From positions 124,001-188,000 of the forward strand of contig NZ_CAMLIG010000005.1 in the NCBI RefSeq assembly GCF_946480185.1: a DNA stretch of 64,000 nt, given 5' to 3'. Shown here one piece after another: positions 35,601-43,214 of this stretch. The first letter of the stretch is position 1. Each line of letters begins with the position of its first letter. The notes beneath the pieces are model-generated. The model was not told the origin of the DNA and searched no databases. It saw only the letters and a list, made by a program, of their open reading frames with translations. A program made the position numbers and the translations under genes. The DNA is from an uncultured Pedobacter sp. (GTDB lineage Bacteria > Bacteroidota > Bacteroidia > Sphingobacteriales > Sphingobacteriaceae).

Positions 35601-35867
35601 AAAATACTAGATGCCATGCGCATGTTATGTAAAGGAAAAACAGAACCAATAACAGATCTGTGTATAGAGCTAAACATTGAAACCGACGAGTACCATGAAA
35701 TGGATAAATACTCCCAATTACTAAAACAAAGCATAGGTACCATCCTACAAAAAGAAGAAGAAAAAGATGTGCTTAGCTTGTTTAAGGCTGGTGGTACAAC
35801 TGCTCTTCATGAAAAGATTAAAGGAATTGAAGATTTCAATCTAATCTCGTTTTTAATAGTCAAATAA
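32634..35867 (+). CDS. PLD-like / SNF2-family helicase
   Basis: 1077 residues. The N-terminal ~190 residues resemble a phospholipase D-type nuclease domain. There a MHGVIHVKN ... SNVSSFTTSDLG stretch (~124-150) occupies the place of the HxK...N/GS motif, but the Lys is replaced, so the domain may be inactive. A SNF2-type helicase follows with Walker A LADSVGLGKTFSALG (~270), DESHNF (~362), LSATPVNN, and motifs V-VI ISEGQNLQDCDYLINYD and QRFGRIDRIG (~820). Such proteins accompany DUF4391 genes and methyltransferases in many bacteria, suggesting DNA translocation during restriction. It overlaps the next gene by one base. Confidence 0.88.
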   Translation: MKLIDNVNNRLGDDLKESIRKGSKLSIAASSFSIYAYEELKKELGKIDELRFIFSSPTFIEENFKKYSRLFYIPHIYNETDLCGGEFELRLKNQLNQRAIAKECSKWVKEKVVFKSNRHHDLPMHGVIHVKNENNEEYAYSNVSSFTTSDLGTTHKKSFPTLIQKSDFPDSKAYLEWFNQVWENEEDLQDVTKKVQDYFESAFKENSPEFIYFITLYNIFNEFLDDLSLDNLPNDQIGFKDTIIWSKLYNFQKDAVIGAINKLEKYKGCILADSVGLGKTFSALGVIKYYEMRNKDVLVLCPKKLEANWNAYRHNDKTNFLSGDRLRYDVLFHTDLTRDSGMSNGRQLENVNWGNYGLVVIDESHNFRNNNPNADRENRYQRLLRKIIKEGIETKVLMLSATPVNNKFNDLKNQLALAYEGEAVNIDSKLDTERGIDQIFRRSQQAFNVWSKFDPKERTTNRLLDMLDFDFFEILDSLTIARSRKHITTYYDTTAIGKFPERNKPVSIESPLTEFGDVTYISIADRLLLLNLSIYTPLNYILASRIQVYADKYDKKVRSGSGKLSQIDRDNSLRILMRINLLKRLESSVDSFRITLEGMISQIIQAIKTIERGENEDFIGIQANVNDEEFDWEAGWGDEENVIGKKIKIHISDMDTTKWREDLTEDLNLLNELWENVSEIRGHNDPKFQRFVTLLESKINNPINSGNKKIIVFTAFADTANYLYNNINGYLNENYSLNTALITGSRKISSSKKIPSDLNALLTCFSPISKDKAQLYPQITESIELLIATDCISEGQNLQDCDYLINYDIHWNPVRIIQRFGRIDRIGSKNSSITMVNFWPDVTLDAYINLKQRVESKMLISNMASTGDDNILNTDEKDLEYRKIQLKKLKEEVVDLEELREGVSITDLGLNDFRIDLSTLVKEYGELKNIPEGLHAVVKSTELLLPGVIFVLKNVNSSVNINKLNRLHPYYLIYSKSSGELLINHIDSKKILDAMRMLCKGKTEPITDLCIELNIETDEYHEMDKYSQLLKQSIGTILQKEEEKDVLSLFKAGGTTALHEKIKGIEDFNLISFLIVK

Positions 35868-36523
35868 TGGATTATTTCTCGCTACCAGAAACAACTAAGG
35901 TTCGGAGAATAATTCCGAAGAACACTTTCGATTCTTATACGAATAGCCAACAAAAAAAGCTTTTTTCTGATAAGATCGCAAGAATAACCTGGATGCAGAA
36001 GATTTCAAAGGAAACGGTAAATATTCCATTCAATGAAATAAGCGAGATTCAGATTTTCAAAATTGAATTAAAAGTAAAAGAAGATATTGCTGCAATTCTT
36101 GCGATTATAGATAAGGCCATACCTTATCATATCGTTTTCGTCGTTGAGTATGGAGATGAAATTTATATATCAACTTCAAAAAAACATCCCAATCCAACTA
36201 ATGAGAATAACTCAGTAATGGATTGGACCTTTAAATCTGATTGGTTTTTAGCAACTGATTCAAAGTATCGTTTAAACCTAAAGCAGAACATTGATACAGT
36301 TTTTAAGAATGTATGTTTGCAATTATTGGAAAGAGAAGATTTAAGAAATCAACCTTTCAAATCAATTATCAATATCCAACAACAAATTGAAACACTTCAA
36401 AAGGAGATTGCCAACTTAAAATCAGGTATATCTAAGTGTAAGCAATTTAATAGGAAGGTAGAATTAAACCTATTACTCAAAAAGAAGGAATTAGAGCTAA
36501 CAGAATGGCGTCAGGAAAACTAA
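35867..36523 (+). CDS. DUF4391-family protein
   Basis: A 218-residue protein. The N-terminal part (MDYFSLPETTKVRRIIPKN, then KIARITWMQKISKETVNIP) and the central IYISTSKKHP and VMDWTFKSDWF stretches fit DUF4391, a family of unknown activity usually encoded next to SNF2-type helicases of restriction-like loci. The last ~50 residues form a coiled coil (IQQQIETLQKEIANLK). It ends the seven-gene operon; the helicase stop codon overlaps its start. The conserved pairing suggests it is a dedicated helicase partner. Confidence 0.82.
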   Translation: MDYFSLPETTKVRRIIPKNTFDSYTNSQQKKLFSDKIARITWMQKISKETVNIPFNEISEIQIFKIELKVKEDIAAILAIIDKAIPYHIVFVVEYGDEIYISTSKKHPNPTNENNSVMDWTFKSDWFLATDSKYRLNLKQNIDTVFKNVCLQLLEREDLRNQPFKSIINIQQQIETLQKEIANLKSGISKCKQFNRKVELNLLLKKKELELTEWRQEN

Positions 36524-36551
36524 CTAAGACAATTTATTACTTTAGTTTCTG

Positions 36552-36600
36552 TTTTGATGCTTAACTAGAAAATTTTATAAGTAATCAATAAGCATCAAAA
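36552..36600. terminator. Bidirectional hairpin between convergent genes
   Basis: TTTTGATGCTTA (36552-36563) and TAAGCATCAAAA (36589-36600) are a perfect 12-bp inverted repeat around a 25-base loop. It sits between the end of the restriction operon and the end of the leftward gene at 36585-36884, whose last codons it overlaps. Confidence 0.65.
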
Positions 36601-36884
36601 ATTACCTTTAAATTATTGGTTTGCATCTCATGATTGATAAATCTAGAACTTGCTATTTCTGCTAATAGAATATCTTTAATAAATGGGTTTTCATTTATGG
36701 TTTTTCGAGCAATGGAAAACCAGTCATTTTTATCGATAAATCTTATTTTGTACTCTGCTTGTATCTTCTTTTCATCAGAAAGCTCATTGTTTTCATCAAC
36801 GATTTTATAATTTATAGAATCAAATGTTATTTCCCAGGCACTTTCCAATAGTTCCTCTTTTCTATCAGGTTTATTTTTAGGCAT
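36585..36884 (-). CDS. Small hypothetical protein behind a broken XRE gene
   Basis: A 99-residue soluble protein with balanced, protein-like composition (many Glu, Lys, Asn, Ile) and no motif I know. Its ATG lies three bases after the natural stop (36888-36890) of the frameshifted XRE gene, so the two formed an operon of the regulator-plus-small-protein kind. It could be a toxin-antitoxin-like partner or an orphan regulator target. Nothing in the sequence decides this. Confidence 0.6.
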   Translation of the reverse strand: MPKNKPDRKEELLESAWEITFDSINYKIVDENNELSDEKKIQAEYKIRFIDKNDWFSIARKTINENPFIKDILLAEIASSRFINHEMQTNNLKVIFDAY

Positions 36885-36887
36885 AAA

Positions 36888-37285
36888 TTACTTCCCTTTC
36901 AAAATCTCTACCTTTTCTTTTTCACTAGCTAACAATCTCTCATAAAGCTTTTTATTCTCCTCAATCACTTCCATTAATTTATCAAGTGGGTTGAAATACA
37001 ATGATTATTTACATTGAAGGTACTGTTGTCATATGAAGAATTAATATTGTTGATCAGAGCCTCTTCATTGAATTTTTTAATCCCATCTGGAGCAACACCC
37101 AGTACCTTAGCAATCTTTTCCAACACCTCTTCCTCAATCGTTTCACTTTGCTCCAGCCTCGACACTTGCTGTTGTGTGATGCCCAATTCCTGTGCTAAAG
37201 CTTCCTGTTTGATTCCACGAATTTCGCGGATACGGCAGATCTTTCTTCCGATATGCATTTTCTGAGGTTGAGTTGATGTTTCCAT
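36888..37285 (-). pseudogene. XRE-family regulator with a C-terminal frameshift
   Basis: The frame starting at 37285 encodes a helix-turn-helix, IGRKICRIREIRGIKQEALA then LGITQQQVSRLEQSETI (~12-50). It continues to a premature stop at 36974, after 103 codons. One base out of phase, from about 37000 to the stop at 36888-36890, the sequence continues as FNPLDKLMEVIEENKKLYER then LLASEKEKVEILKGK. This is the coiled C-terminal end expected for the Bacteroidota members of this family. A one-base deletion near 36998-37003 therefore truncates the protein. The DNA-binding part is intact and may still work. Confidence 0.8.
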
Positions 37286-37406
37286 AAACCAAATATATAA
37301 AAAAGCTGGCTGGTTCTTTACATTTCCAAATGAGTAAAAAACAACAACCCATTGTGATTCACCACGGATATAACCCAGTCTTTTGTTATAAACAACCCCA
37401 ACTACT

Positions 37407-38306
37407 ATGGAGAATCAACAAAAAATACCTGAAATCAGGCTGACCATGCTCAATGAAGAAGAGTTGATCATGCCAATGAAAGCCATCTTTAATTTCTTTG
37501 ATGCCACATCCCAGGAGTATCTCCGGAAGGAACTCTGGGAGCTATTGAAAGCTGCACTTTCCGTCAACTGCTGGACTTTTATGAATGAACCGGGAACAGT
37601 ACTGGACGTGAAAAACAAACTGGAACATCTAATGGAGGCACTCTATTTATTGCTGAAAGTAAAAGAGGAAAATGATGGAGAAATCATATTGGAAATCCAC
37701 CCTGCCGGAAGTGAAGAACAGATCCAAAAAGAACGTGACGAGCTGTACCAATTATATGATGTGCTGAATGAATATAGAGGAAGAGTCAAACGATTGATAA
37801 AAGTAGAGGCAGAAAATCCATATCTCGCCATCAAAGCTTTGTTTACATATCACGATCTGGATGAGTGGAAAAAGACATTATCAGATTGGTGTGAATATGC
37901 ACTTTCAAAGATGACCCTACAGGATGTGATGAATGAAAGTTTATTATTGGATCTGGAGCATCTGGAGAAAATGCTGGAAGTAGCCTATCTGTTCAATAAG
38001 GCTGAAGGAAAGCAACCTAGGAAAAAAGATGATTTTTTGGAACAACTTGTCAGGGAACTGAACCGGGAATCAGGCCAACTTTTCACCACTAAACTATTAA
38101 ATGAATTCGTCTCTTTCATGAAGATTGTCCCACCTGTTAGGCTGAACAGGAACCTGAGAAAGATATTCATGGATTACCTCACTTTTAACATAGGCGGATT
38201 GCCCGTTGATTTCAAGGACTACCTGTTTGATCTGGAAAGATTACAGGATCTTCTGGATGTTGCCATTAAAGAGACCAGAAATTGGGAAAGAGAGGAGGAC
38301 AAATGA
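37407..38306 (+). CDS. Helical protein with three internal repeats, function unknown
   Basis: A 299-residue protein with no family I recognise. It consists of three diverged copies of a ~90-residue helical unit. Each has an aromatic/Leu-rich helix (ELWELLKAAL at ~45; LSDWCEYALSK at ~165; FMDYLTFNIGG at ~255) followed by a helix of the form xDLExLxxxLxxAxx. Examples are LDVKNKLEHLMEALYLL, LDLEHLEKMLEVAYLF and FDLERLQDLLDVAIK. The repeats look like a scaffold or protein-binding solenoid. Its stop overlaps the next gene's ATG (ATGA), so they are co-translated. Genes of this trio type recur in Bacteroidota mobile elements, by general familiarity. Confidence 0.75.
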   Translation: MENQQKIPEIRLTMLNEEELIMPMKAIFNFFDATSQEYLRKELWELLKAALSVNCWTFMNEPGTVLDVKNKLEHLMEALYLLLKVKEENDGEIILEIHPAGSEEQIQKERDELYQLYDVLNEYRGRVKRLIKVEAENPYLAIKALFTYHDLDEWKKTLSDWCEYALSKMTLQDVMNESLLLDLEHLEKMLEVAYLFNKAEGKQPRKKDDFLEQLVRELNRESGQLFTTKLLNEFVSFMKIVPPVRLNRNLRKIFMDYLTFNIGGLPVDFKDYLFDLERLQDLLDVAIKETRNWEREEDK

Positions 38307-39232
38307 TGGAATCATTTGAAAACGCCATGGGAAGGGAGAATCCAATTCTCTCCTGCCAGCATGGTACATTACTGCGGGAACTTGTGGTCAAGATCACCAA
38401 ACATTATAAGACCGAGCACATCATCTGCTTCGGTTCGGTAAAAGAAACCAAATCCATCAAAAATTGCTTTATGGATGATTCGGCACTAGAGAGTGAACAT
38501 TTCTTTCTCCTGATGATCACCACGGAAGTTACAAGGATCGAACATCAGGTTCAGGATTTTGTGAATGGAATATTTGAGAGTGCCACTGTAACTATACTCG
38601 TACATGGAATAGATACCGTGTCAAATGCGCTGCAACAAGGAAGCAGGTTTTTCACAACCGTGTGTCGCGACGGTTTATATCTCTATTCAGCGTGTATGCC
38701 TGATTTCTCTCCTCACTTTATAAAACTGAACCCCCTCACCACCTTTACAAAAGCTGAGAAACATTACCACCATAGATATAGCATGGCATTGGGATTTCTG
38801 GAAGCCGCTGACAACTGTTTTGAAAAGGAGTATTTCAACAACACCATCTTCATGCTCCATCAGGCTGTAGAGCAAAGCTGTATCGCAATGATTCGTGTTT
38901 TCCTTTCTTATCGGTCAGATATCCACAAGCTTTCCCGCCTGCTAAAGTTGTGCCTTTGCTTTTCATCTGAACCTAGGACACTATTCCCAATCAACACAAC
39001 TGAGGAACAACGTCTTTTTCGATTGTTGGAAAAGAGCTACTCCGATGCAAGGTATCGAGACGAATACAGAATCTTGAGGACCGATGCCGAAATCGTCCTC
39101 AGGCAGGTCAGGTCACTTTTGGAGCTTTGCGAACAGCTATGCACCCAGAGGATTCGAACTTATAGGGTTCTTGCGCAAACAGACCAATCCTTAGGCGATT
39201 GGTCGCCTGCCCTTCCGGCACCGATGGGCTGA
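38303..39232 (+). CDS. MNT-HEPN protein (nucleotidyltransferase-like plus HEPN)
   Basis: About 309 residues from the ATG that overlaps the upstream stop. The N-terminal part (~15-120) has the nucleotidyltransferase-like layout ELVVKITKHYKTEHIICFGSV, but the usual second acidic pair is not evident, so it may be degenerate. The C-terminal part (~145-275) is a HEPN domain: a conserved FTKAEKHYHHRYSMALGFLE start, the MLHQAVEQSCIAMI helix and YRSDIHKL near the place of the Rx4-6H motif. MNT-HEPN pairs form toxin-antitoxin systems in which the nucleotidyltransferase silences the HEPN RNase. Here both are on one chain. Confidence 0.78.
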   Translation: MMESFENAMGRENPILSCQHGTLLRELVVKITKHYKTEHIICFGSVKETKSIKNCFMDDSALESEHFFLLMITTEVTRIEHQVQDFVNGIFESATVTILVHGIDTVSNALQQGSRFFTTVCRDGLYLYSACMPDFSPHFIKLNPLTTFTKAEKHYHHRYSMALGFLEAADNCFEKEYFNNTIFMLHQAVEQSCIAMIRVFLSYRSDIHKLSRLLKLCLCFSSEPRTLFPINTTEEQRLFRLLEKSYSDARYRDEYRILRTDAEIVLRQVRSLLELCEQLCTQRIRTYRVLAQTDQSLGDWSPALPAPMG

Positions 39233-39240
39233 ATTATACC

Positions 39241-40596
39241 ATGATAAAACCTGATCTTATGAAAAAGAACAAGAGAACAGCTGCCATACTTCCATCTGGA
39301 ACTTTCTTCTATATCCTACTGTTTGAAGAATCCGGCCAGTGTCTGACCAAAAAAATGCTGGAAACCCATTTTCCTGTACCTATAAGTAAAGAAGATTTTA
39401 AAAGAAACCGTTTGGAGTTTAAGGGCTATGAAAAAGGAATCGTAACCGCCTTGGTGTTTTTGAACGATGGTTCGCAATACATGCTTTACCTGCATACCGG
39501 TCTTGATGGTATTCATGTGGCCTGTAGCTGTGGGATGCCCGGAGAAAAACTCTGTTACCATGCTTTCATGGGGCTTAATATGTTCATTTGGCGTGGATCT
39601 TTTGATTTCGGGATGTACTACTGGCCGGATATGGAGACGGACGAAAGGCTGAAGAGAAAGTTCCTCAACATAGAGATCAGCAAAGAGCGGATATTTGTTG
39701 AGCCGGGCTTCAGGTACGGAAGGATGTTCAGGCCCGGCATTGCTTTTGGCGAAAACCTGAATTTTAACGAAAAGATGATCGGCCCGAACAGGGATAGCAA
39801 AGGCGGAAAGATGGTGGTCGGTTATTGTCTGGTCTATACCTTCGGGCTTTACCACAGTTCCCATCTGCATACGCTGATGCCAGTCTTAGGTGTTACTGGA
39901 AAAGACGGTAATACCATTATTAGTTTCAGGCAATTTATAATGGAAGAGGATGACCCCATAACAGATATTGTGTTTACGGATGATCAGTTATTGCTGAACA
40001 GGATCTGCTTTGCTCAATATGCCTCTTCAAAAAGATGTGAGGTCCTAGCGATTGAGGAGCGAAATGATGGGCTTTCAGAACACAAAACAGAGATGCTTGA
40101 ATTATGGAAGGAGGCTATTCCGTTATTGATGAAACAACGGTACTGCTATTCCTTCAATACTTATGCTTCCTGGCTGACGAAATGGGACGGCAAGCCGAAA
40201 AAATCAAAGATGGAGAAATGCAGTTATAGCGATGTGCGTCCAATAGTCAGCTTTCTTCTGAAGTTCTACGGTGACCACTTTATTCTATCAGTATCGGTCA
40301 CCGTGAAGGGTGTTCCTATAAAGCCCGATTGGCTCAAACCAAATCTTTTCATCTATGATGAGGGCACAGAACTTAACTACCTAATGGCATCCGTTCAGGA
40401 TGATGACCTGCTGATAAGGCTGTCTTACGAAAGGTACCGCATCACTGTATTGAAAGCGCATTTCCGGGAGTTCCATGAAAGATTTCTGGTGAGGCTTGCC
40501 TCCGCTTATGAGGTGCTGTTCAGCCATTCTAAATCTAGAAAAAAGACTCTCTACAATTTTGAGATGGTGGTGAAAGAATGTTTAAAGGAGAAATAA
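39241..40596 (+). CDS. SWIM zinc-finger protein, function unknown
   Basis: About 451 residues from ATG 39241; an upstream in-frame start at 39199 is less likely because it overlaps the MNT-HEPN gene. Residues 95-107 read CSCGMPGEKLCYH, the CxCxnCxH signature of a SWIM zinc finger, which binds DNA or proteins. The rest (~110-450) has no motif I recognise and looks globular. It follows the triple-repeat and MNT-HEPN genes in the same direction and may be part of the same unit. The function is unknown. Confidence 0.75.
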   Translation: MIKPDLMKKNKRTAAILPSGTFFYILLFEESGQCLTKKMLETHFPVPISKEDFKRNRLEFKGYEKGIVTALVFLNDGSQYMLYLHTGLDGIHVACSCGMPGEKLCYHAFMGLNMFIWRGSFDFGMYYWPDMETDERLKRKFLNIEISKERIFVEPGFRYGRMFRPGIAFGENLNFNEKMIGPNRDSKGGKMVVGYCLVYTFGLYHSSHLHTLMPVLGVTGKDGNTIISFRQFIMEEDDPITDIVFTDDQLLLNRICFAQYASSKRCEVLAIEERNDGLSEHKTEMLELWKEAIPLLMKQRYCYSFNTYASWLTKWDGKPKKSKMEKCSYSDVRPIVSFLLKFYGDHFILSVSVTVKGVPIKPDWLKPNLFIYDEGTELNYLMASVQDDDLLIRLSYERYRITVLKAHFREFHERFLVRLASAYEVLFSHSKSRKKTLYNFEMVVKECLKEK

Positions 40597-41531
40597 TCGG
40601 ACAGATTATTATCAGGTATGTCATTACTATGTTTGGCTTTCTCCAGAACCCAAATGCGTAAATAAACGGACTCATTCCGCCCCGCGTTATGCTACGGGCT
40701 TCTTTCCCCCGTACATTTCCGCAACGCTCGGCAACACTGAAATTCGCGCTGCTCATAACAGCGTTGCCCTAAACCCCTCCCGCAGGATACAGGTCCTTTT
40801 CACCGCTTTCCGCAAATTTACCCTCGGACGGATGAAACGTAAAGGCTATAGCAAGCTGGGCTTTTTTGTTGATATTTTTTTGGAAGCCCAGGCCTTGACA
40901 TTTCATTCGTCCTCCGCTCTTTGGTGCTTACGCGGTAAAATGGAATGGAACGATCAACTTTGAATCTCACTCGTTTCCGTGATGGTTTTTTTGAAGTCTT
41001 GTTTGAAAGATGGATTCAATTTACGAACTATTTTTGAAACTGCGAAATTTTGCTCCGTTACGTATTTGTTACGGTTTTTTTAGCGAATGGATTTCATGGG
41101 GCATTGAAACTATTTCGAAATCTGTAGTTCTGATTGCTGGATAATAAATAGTTATATTATTGATTATTACTTTTGGCTATACCTTTTATGCTAACAAATC
41201 AACTATTTAAATGCTTAACACATTACATGTTCGAAGTTTAGACTCCAACAAGCGGTTCTGGCACACCGACACGTGGCTTGCTTTGAATAGCCAAGATCTA
41301 ATATGAGGGGTGAAGGAAAGGGCGTGGTCTTTGCGGGTCCAAAGTGTTTATAATAGTAAGAATATAACGATCTATTATTATTGCTATGAGTTGTTTTGAG
41401 AACGACTTAAGATCGAAAAACTGCAAAAGTTTGTAATATAACTGTAGATTGATAGAATTTTTAGTTATCATAACAGATTATAATAGGCACAAAAGGAATC
41501 CTGCGCCTTAAACTGCTTTATGTAATCATTA
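40597..41531. other. Long non-coding region with several inverted repeats
   Basis: About 930 bases contain no believable gene. Structure is present: GCAACGCT (40721-40728) with AGCGTTGC (40760-40767), and CTGGGCTT (40856-40863) with AAGCCCAG (40884-40891). The first ~100 bases share words such as GGGCTTCTTTCC (40696-40707) with the non-coding stretch at 19932. The right part is AT-rich and unremarkable. It could hold a transfer-related site, an RNA, or the seam between two accreted elements. Confidence 0.55.
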
Positions 41532-42161
41532 ATGGAAGAAAACCGTACGTGTTTATGGTGCCAGCTAAATTCAGCCACATCAGCTATCACATTTATTAAA
41601 AAATCCCATACCATTCCGCAGGCACTCGGCGGGAAGTTTATCTGCGATGATGTCTGTGATACCTGCAATCATTATTTTGGTAGCCTCGGTTTTCAAAAGG
41701 TAGCTATAGAAGTAGTTTTACGGGAAGCATTTGAGTTAACCAGGAATATGGTGTTTGCCAATCCTGAACGAAAGTCGAATCAATATGCGCGGTTTAAATC
41801 TGTATTTTTCAAGTTGAACACCACCAATAAAACATTTACCTTTAAGCAGCTGTATTCGATCAAACCCGGTTTCCAGGCCATGATCGCCGAACAAATTAAA
41901 CGGGGTATATTTAAAATTTTCCTGGAGGAATACCACCGCCAGGTTGGGGCCGGAATGGATGAGCGCTATAACTTTATCCGGGAATACGCCCGCTATGGCC
42001 TGGGCGATTACCCTATTTTTTACCTCGTCCCGAAATTACCAGTCTTATTTTATTCGGAAAATGAATTTATTGCCCCAAGGCTGAACTTCTCCCAACCACA
42101 ACTGCAAAGCATAACCGATTATGAGTTCTACCTATTTAACCTGTTCGGCCACGGGTTTTAA
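41532..42161 (+). CDS. HNH-type endonuclease-like protein
   Basis: 209 residues. The N-terminal zinc/HNH signature is clear: CLWC (Cys7, Cys10), KKSHTIPQALGGKFI (His26 and the Gly-Gly turn), then CDTCNHYFG (Cys42, Cys45, Asn46). This is the HNH_5-like arrangement found in restriction-type and phage-defence nucleases. The rest (~50-209) is a helical domain of unknown role. It stands alone on the plus strand, facing the leftward gene block. Nuclease function is inferred from the motif. Confidence 0.75.
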   Translation: MEENRTCLWCQLNSATSAITFIKKSHTIPQALGGKFICDDVCDTCNHYFGSLGFQKVAIEVVLREAFELTRNMVFANPERKSNQYARFKSVFFKLNTTNKTFTFKQLYSIKPGFQAMIAEQIKRGIFKIFLEEYHRQVGAGMDERYNFIREYARYGLGDYPIFYLVPKLPVLFYSENEFIAPRLNFSQPQLQSITDYEFYLFNLFGHGF

Positions 42162-42163
42162 TA

Positions 42164-42325
42164 CCTACCCACCGAAACTGGCACCTGAATTATCCTACTT
42201 ATATCAAAAATGCACAGGACCATTTAAAGGATATGTACCGGGGAATAAAACTGGTCAAGGAATTTAAGGATGTTGATTTTGCCTGCAATTTCATGGCATT
42301 TGAAGACTCGCATTGGGACGTGTAG
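42164..42325 (+). pseudogene. Gene remnant in a shifted frame after the HNH gene
   Basis: Directly after the HNH stop, one frame stays open for 53 codons up to TAG at 42323-42325. It reads like protein (NWHLNYPTYIKNAQDHLKD, then MYRGIKLVKEFKDVDFACNF) but has no start codon of its own near the beginning. It is probably the tail of a lost or frameshifted gene. Confidence 0.35.
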
Positions 42326-42330
42326 GGATG

Positions 42331-43185
42331 TTACTTTTGATCTAGCAGCCAATCGTTGAAAATCGCAGTGCCGGCCGCTGATTTATACAAAGTATCGGGA
42401 TTTTTCTTTATCTCTTCAATGATTTTATCTTGCTGAATGTCGCTCGGCCTGGGCATCGCCGCGATCGATTCAGCCCTTTTAACCAGGCATTGGATCATGT
42501 AGGTATCGGGAACTGATTGCGGGTATCTCAGAACGCCGTCGTTTTTGTTTACAATAAGCTCCTTATTAATGTTAGGCCGTACATCCCGGATGGTGGCCCA
42601 TATGACAAATTTTAAGAATTTACCATATACATAGATACACTGTCCTGAATCGTCTGCTAAAATCGTAAAGTCAATCATCCTGGTAAAATAGTAGTCCAGG
42701 CCGGTAACTCCGGTATCGTGTGCTTTGATATGGTCAGTGAGTAAAAGATTAACATCAGAAAATCTAGGCGGCGTTTTGTTTTCTGCAAGGTATGCCCGCC
42801 ATTCGGCTTCAGCTTCGTTTAACACCTCCAGCTGCGGGTTGCCATGTATCTCAGGCAGTTCCAGTTGATGCAGTAATCCGCGCCACAGCACGGAGATTAA
42901 AAAATAATAGAGGTTCTCGTCATAAGGGAACACGCTTTGCCCGTCGTCCATAAAACGTCTGAAGAAATTCTCAGCAAACCATTTTTCCCTGATACTGAAA
43001 TCCTGCTCCGCCTGATGTGACAGGTAATCTCGTTTAATCCCATCCTGGCGTCGCTGGTTTGGCGTACTAAAACCCCGGAGATATTTCGAACCGGTCGATT
43101 TGAAATAATCAATAATGAACTTTGGCAGGATATGACTTTGCCTGAGTTCTGCCTCCACACCATATAATCTGCACTTACCTGTCAT
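42331..43185 (-). CDS. HNH-like protein with altered CxxC motif
   Basis: 284 residues. The start MTGKCRLYGVEAELRQSHIL then PKF follows the pattern Cx2C...SHxxPKF of a family of HNH-related nucleases, but the second Cys of the first pair is Tyr here (CRLY), so the zinc site may be damaged. The remaining sequence is helical, with an FLKFVIWATIRDV strand-helix region near the middle and no further known motif. It is the last gene of the leftward CBASS-like block, 29 bases after the S-4TM gene, and may be an accessory to it or an independent remnant. Confidence 0.65.
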   Translation of the reverse strand: MTGKCRLYGVEAELRQSHILPKFIIDYFKSTGSKYLRGFSTPNQRRQDGIKRDYLSHQAEQDFSIREKWFAENFFRRFMDDGQSVFPYDENLYYFLISVLWRGLLHQLELPEIHGNPQLEVLNEAEAEWRAYLAENKTPPRFSDVNLLLTDHIKAHDTGVTGLDYYFTRMIDFTILADDSGQCIYVYGKFLKFVIWATIRDVRPNINKELIVNKNDGVLRYPQSVPDTYMIQCLVKRAESIAAMPRPSDIQQDKIIEEIKKNPDTLYKSAAGTAIFNDWLLDQK

Positions 43186-43214
43186 TGCTGTTTAAACTAA
43201 GGGTTATTAAGAAA

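Noticed and set aside
37290..37297. TATATTTG promoter for the frameshifted XRE gene (minus strand)
   Set aside because: It lies only five bases from the start codon and has no -33 box at a suitable distance.
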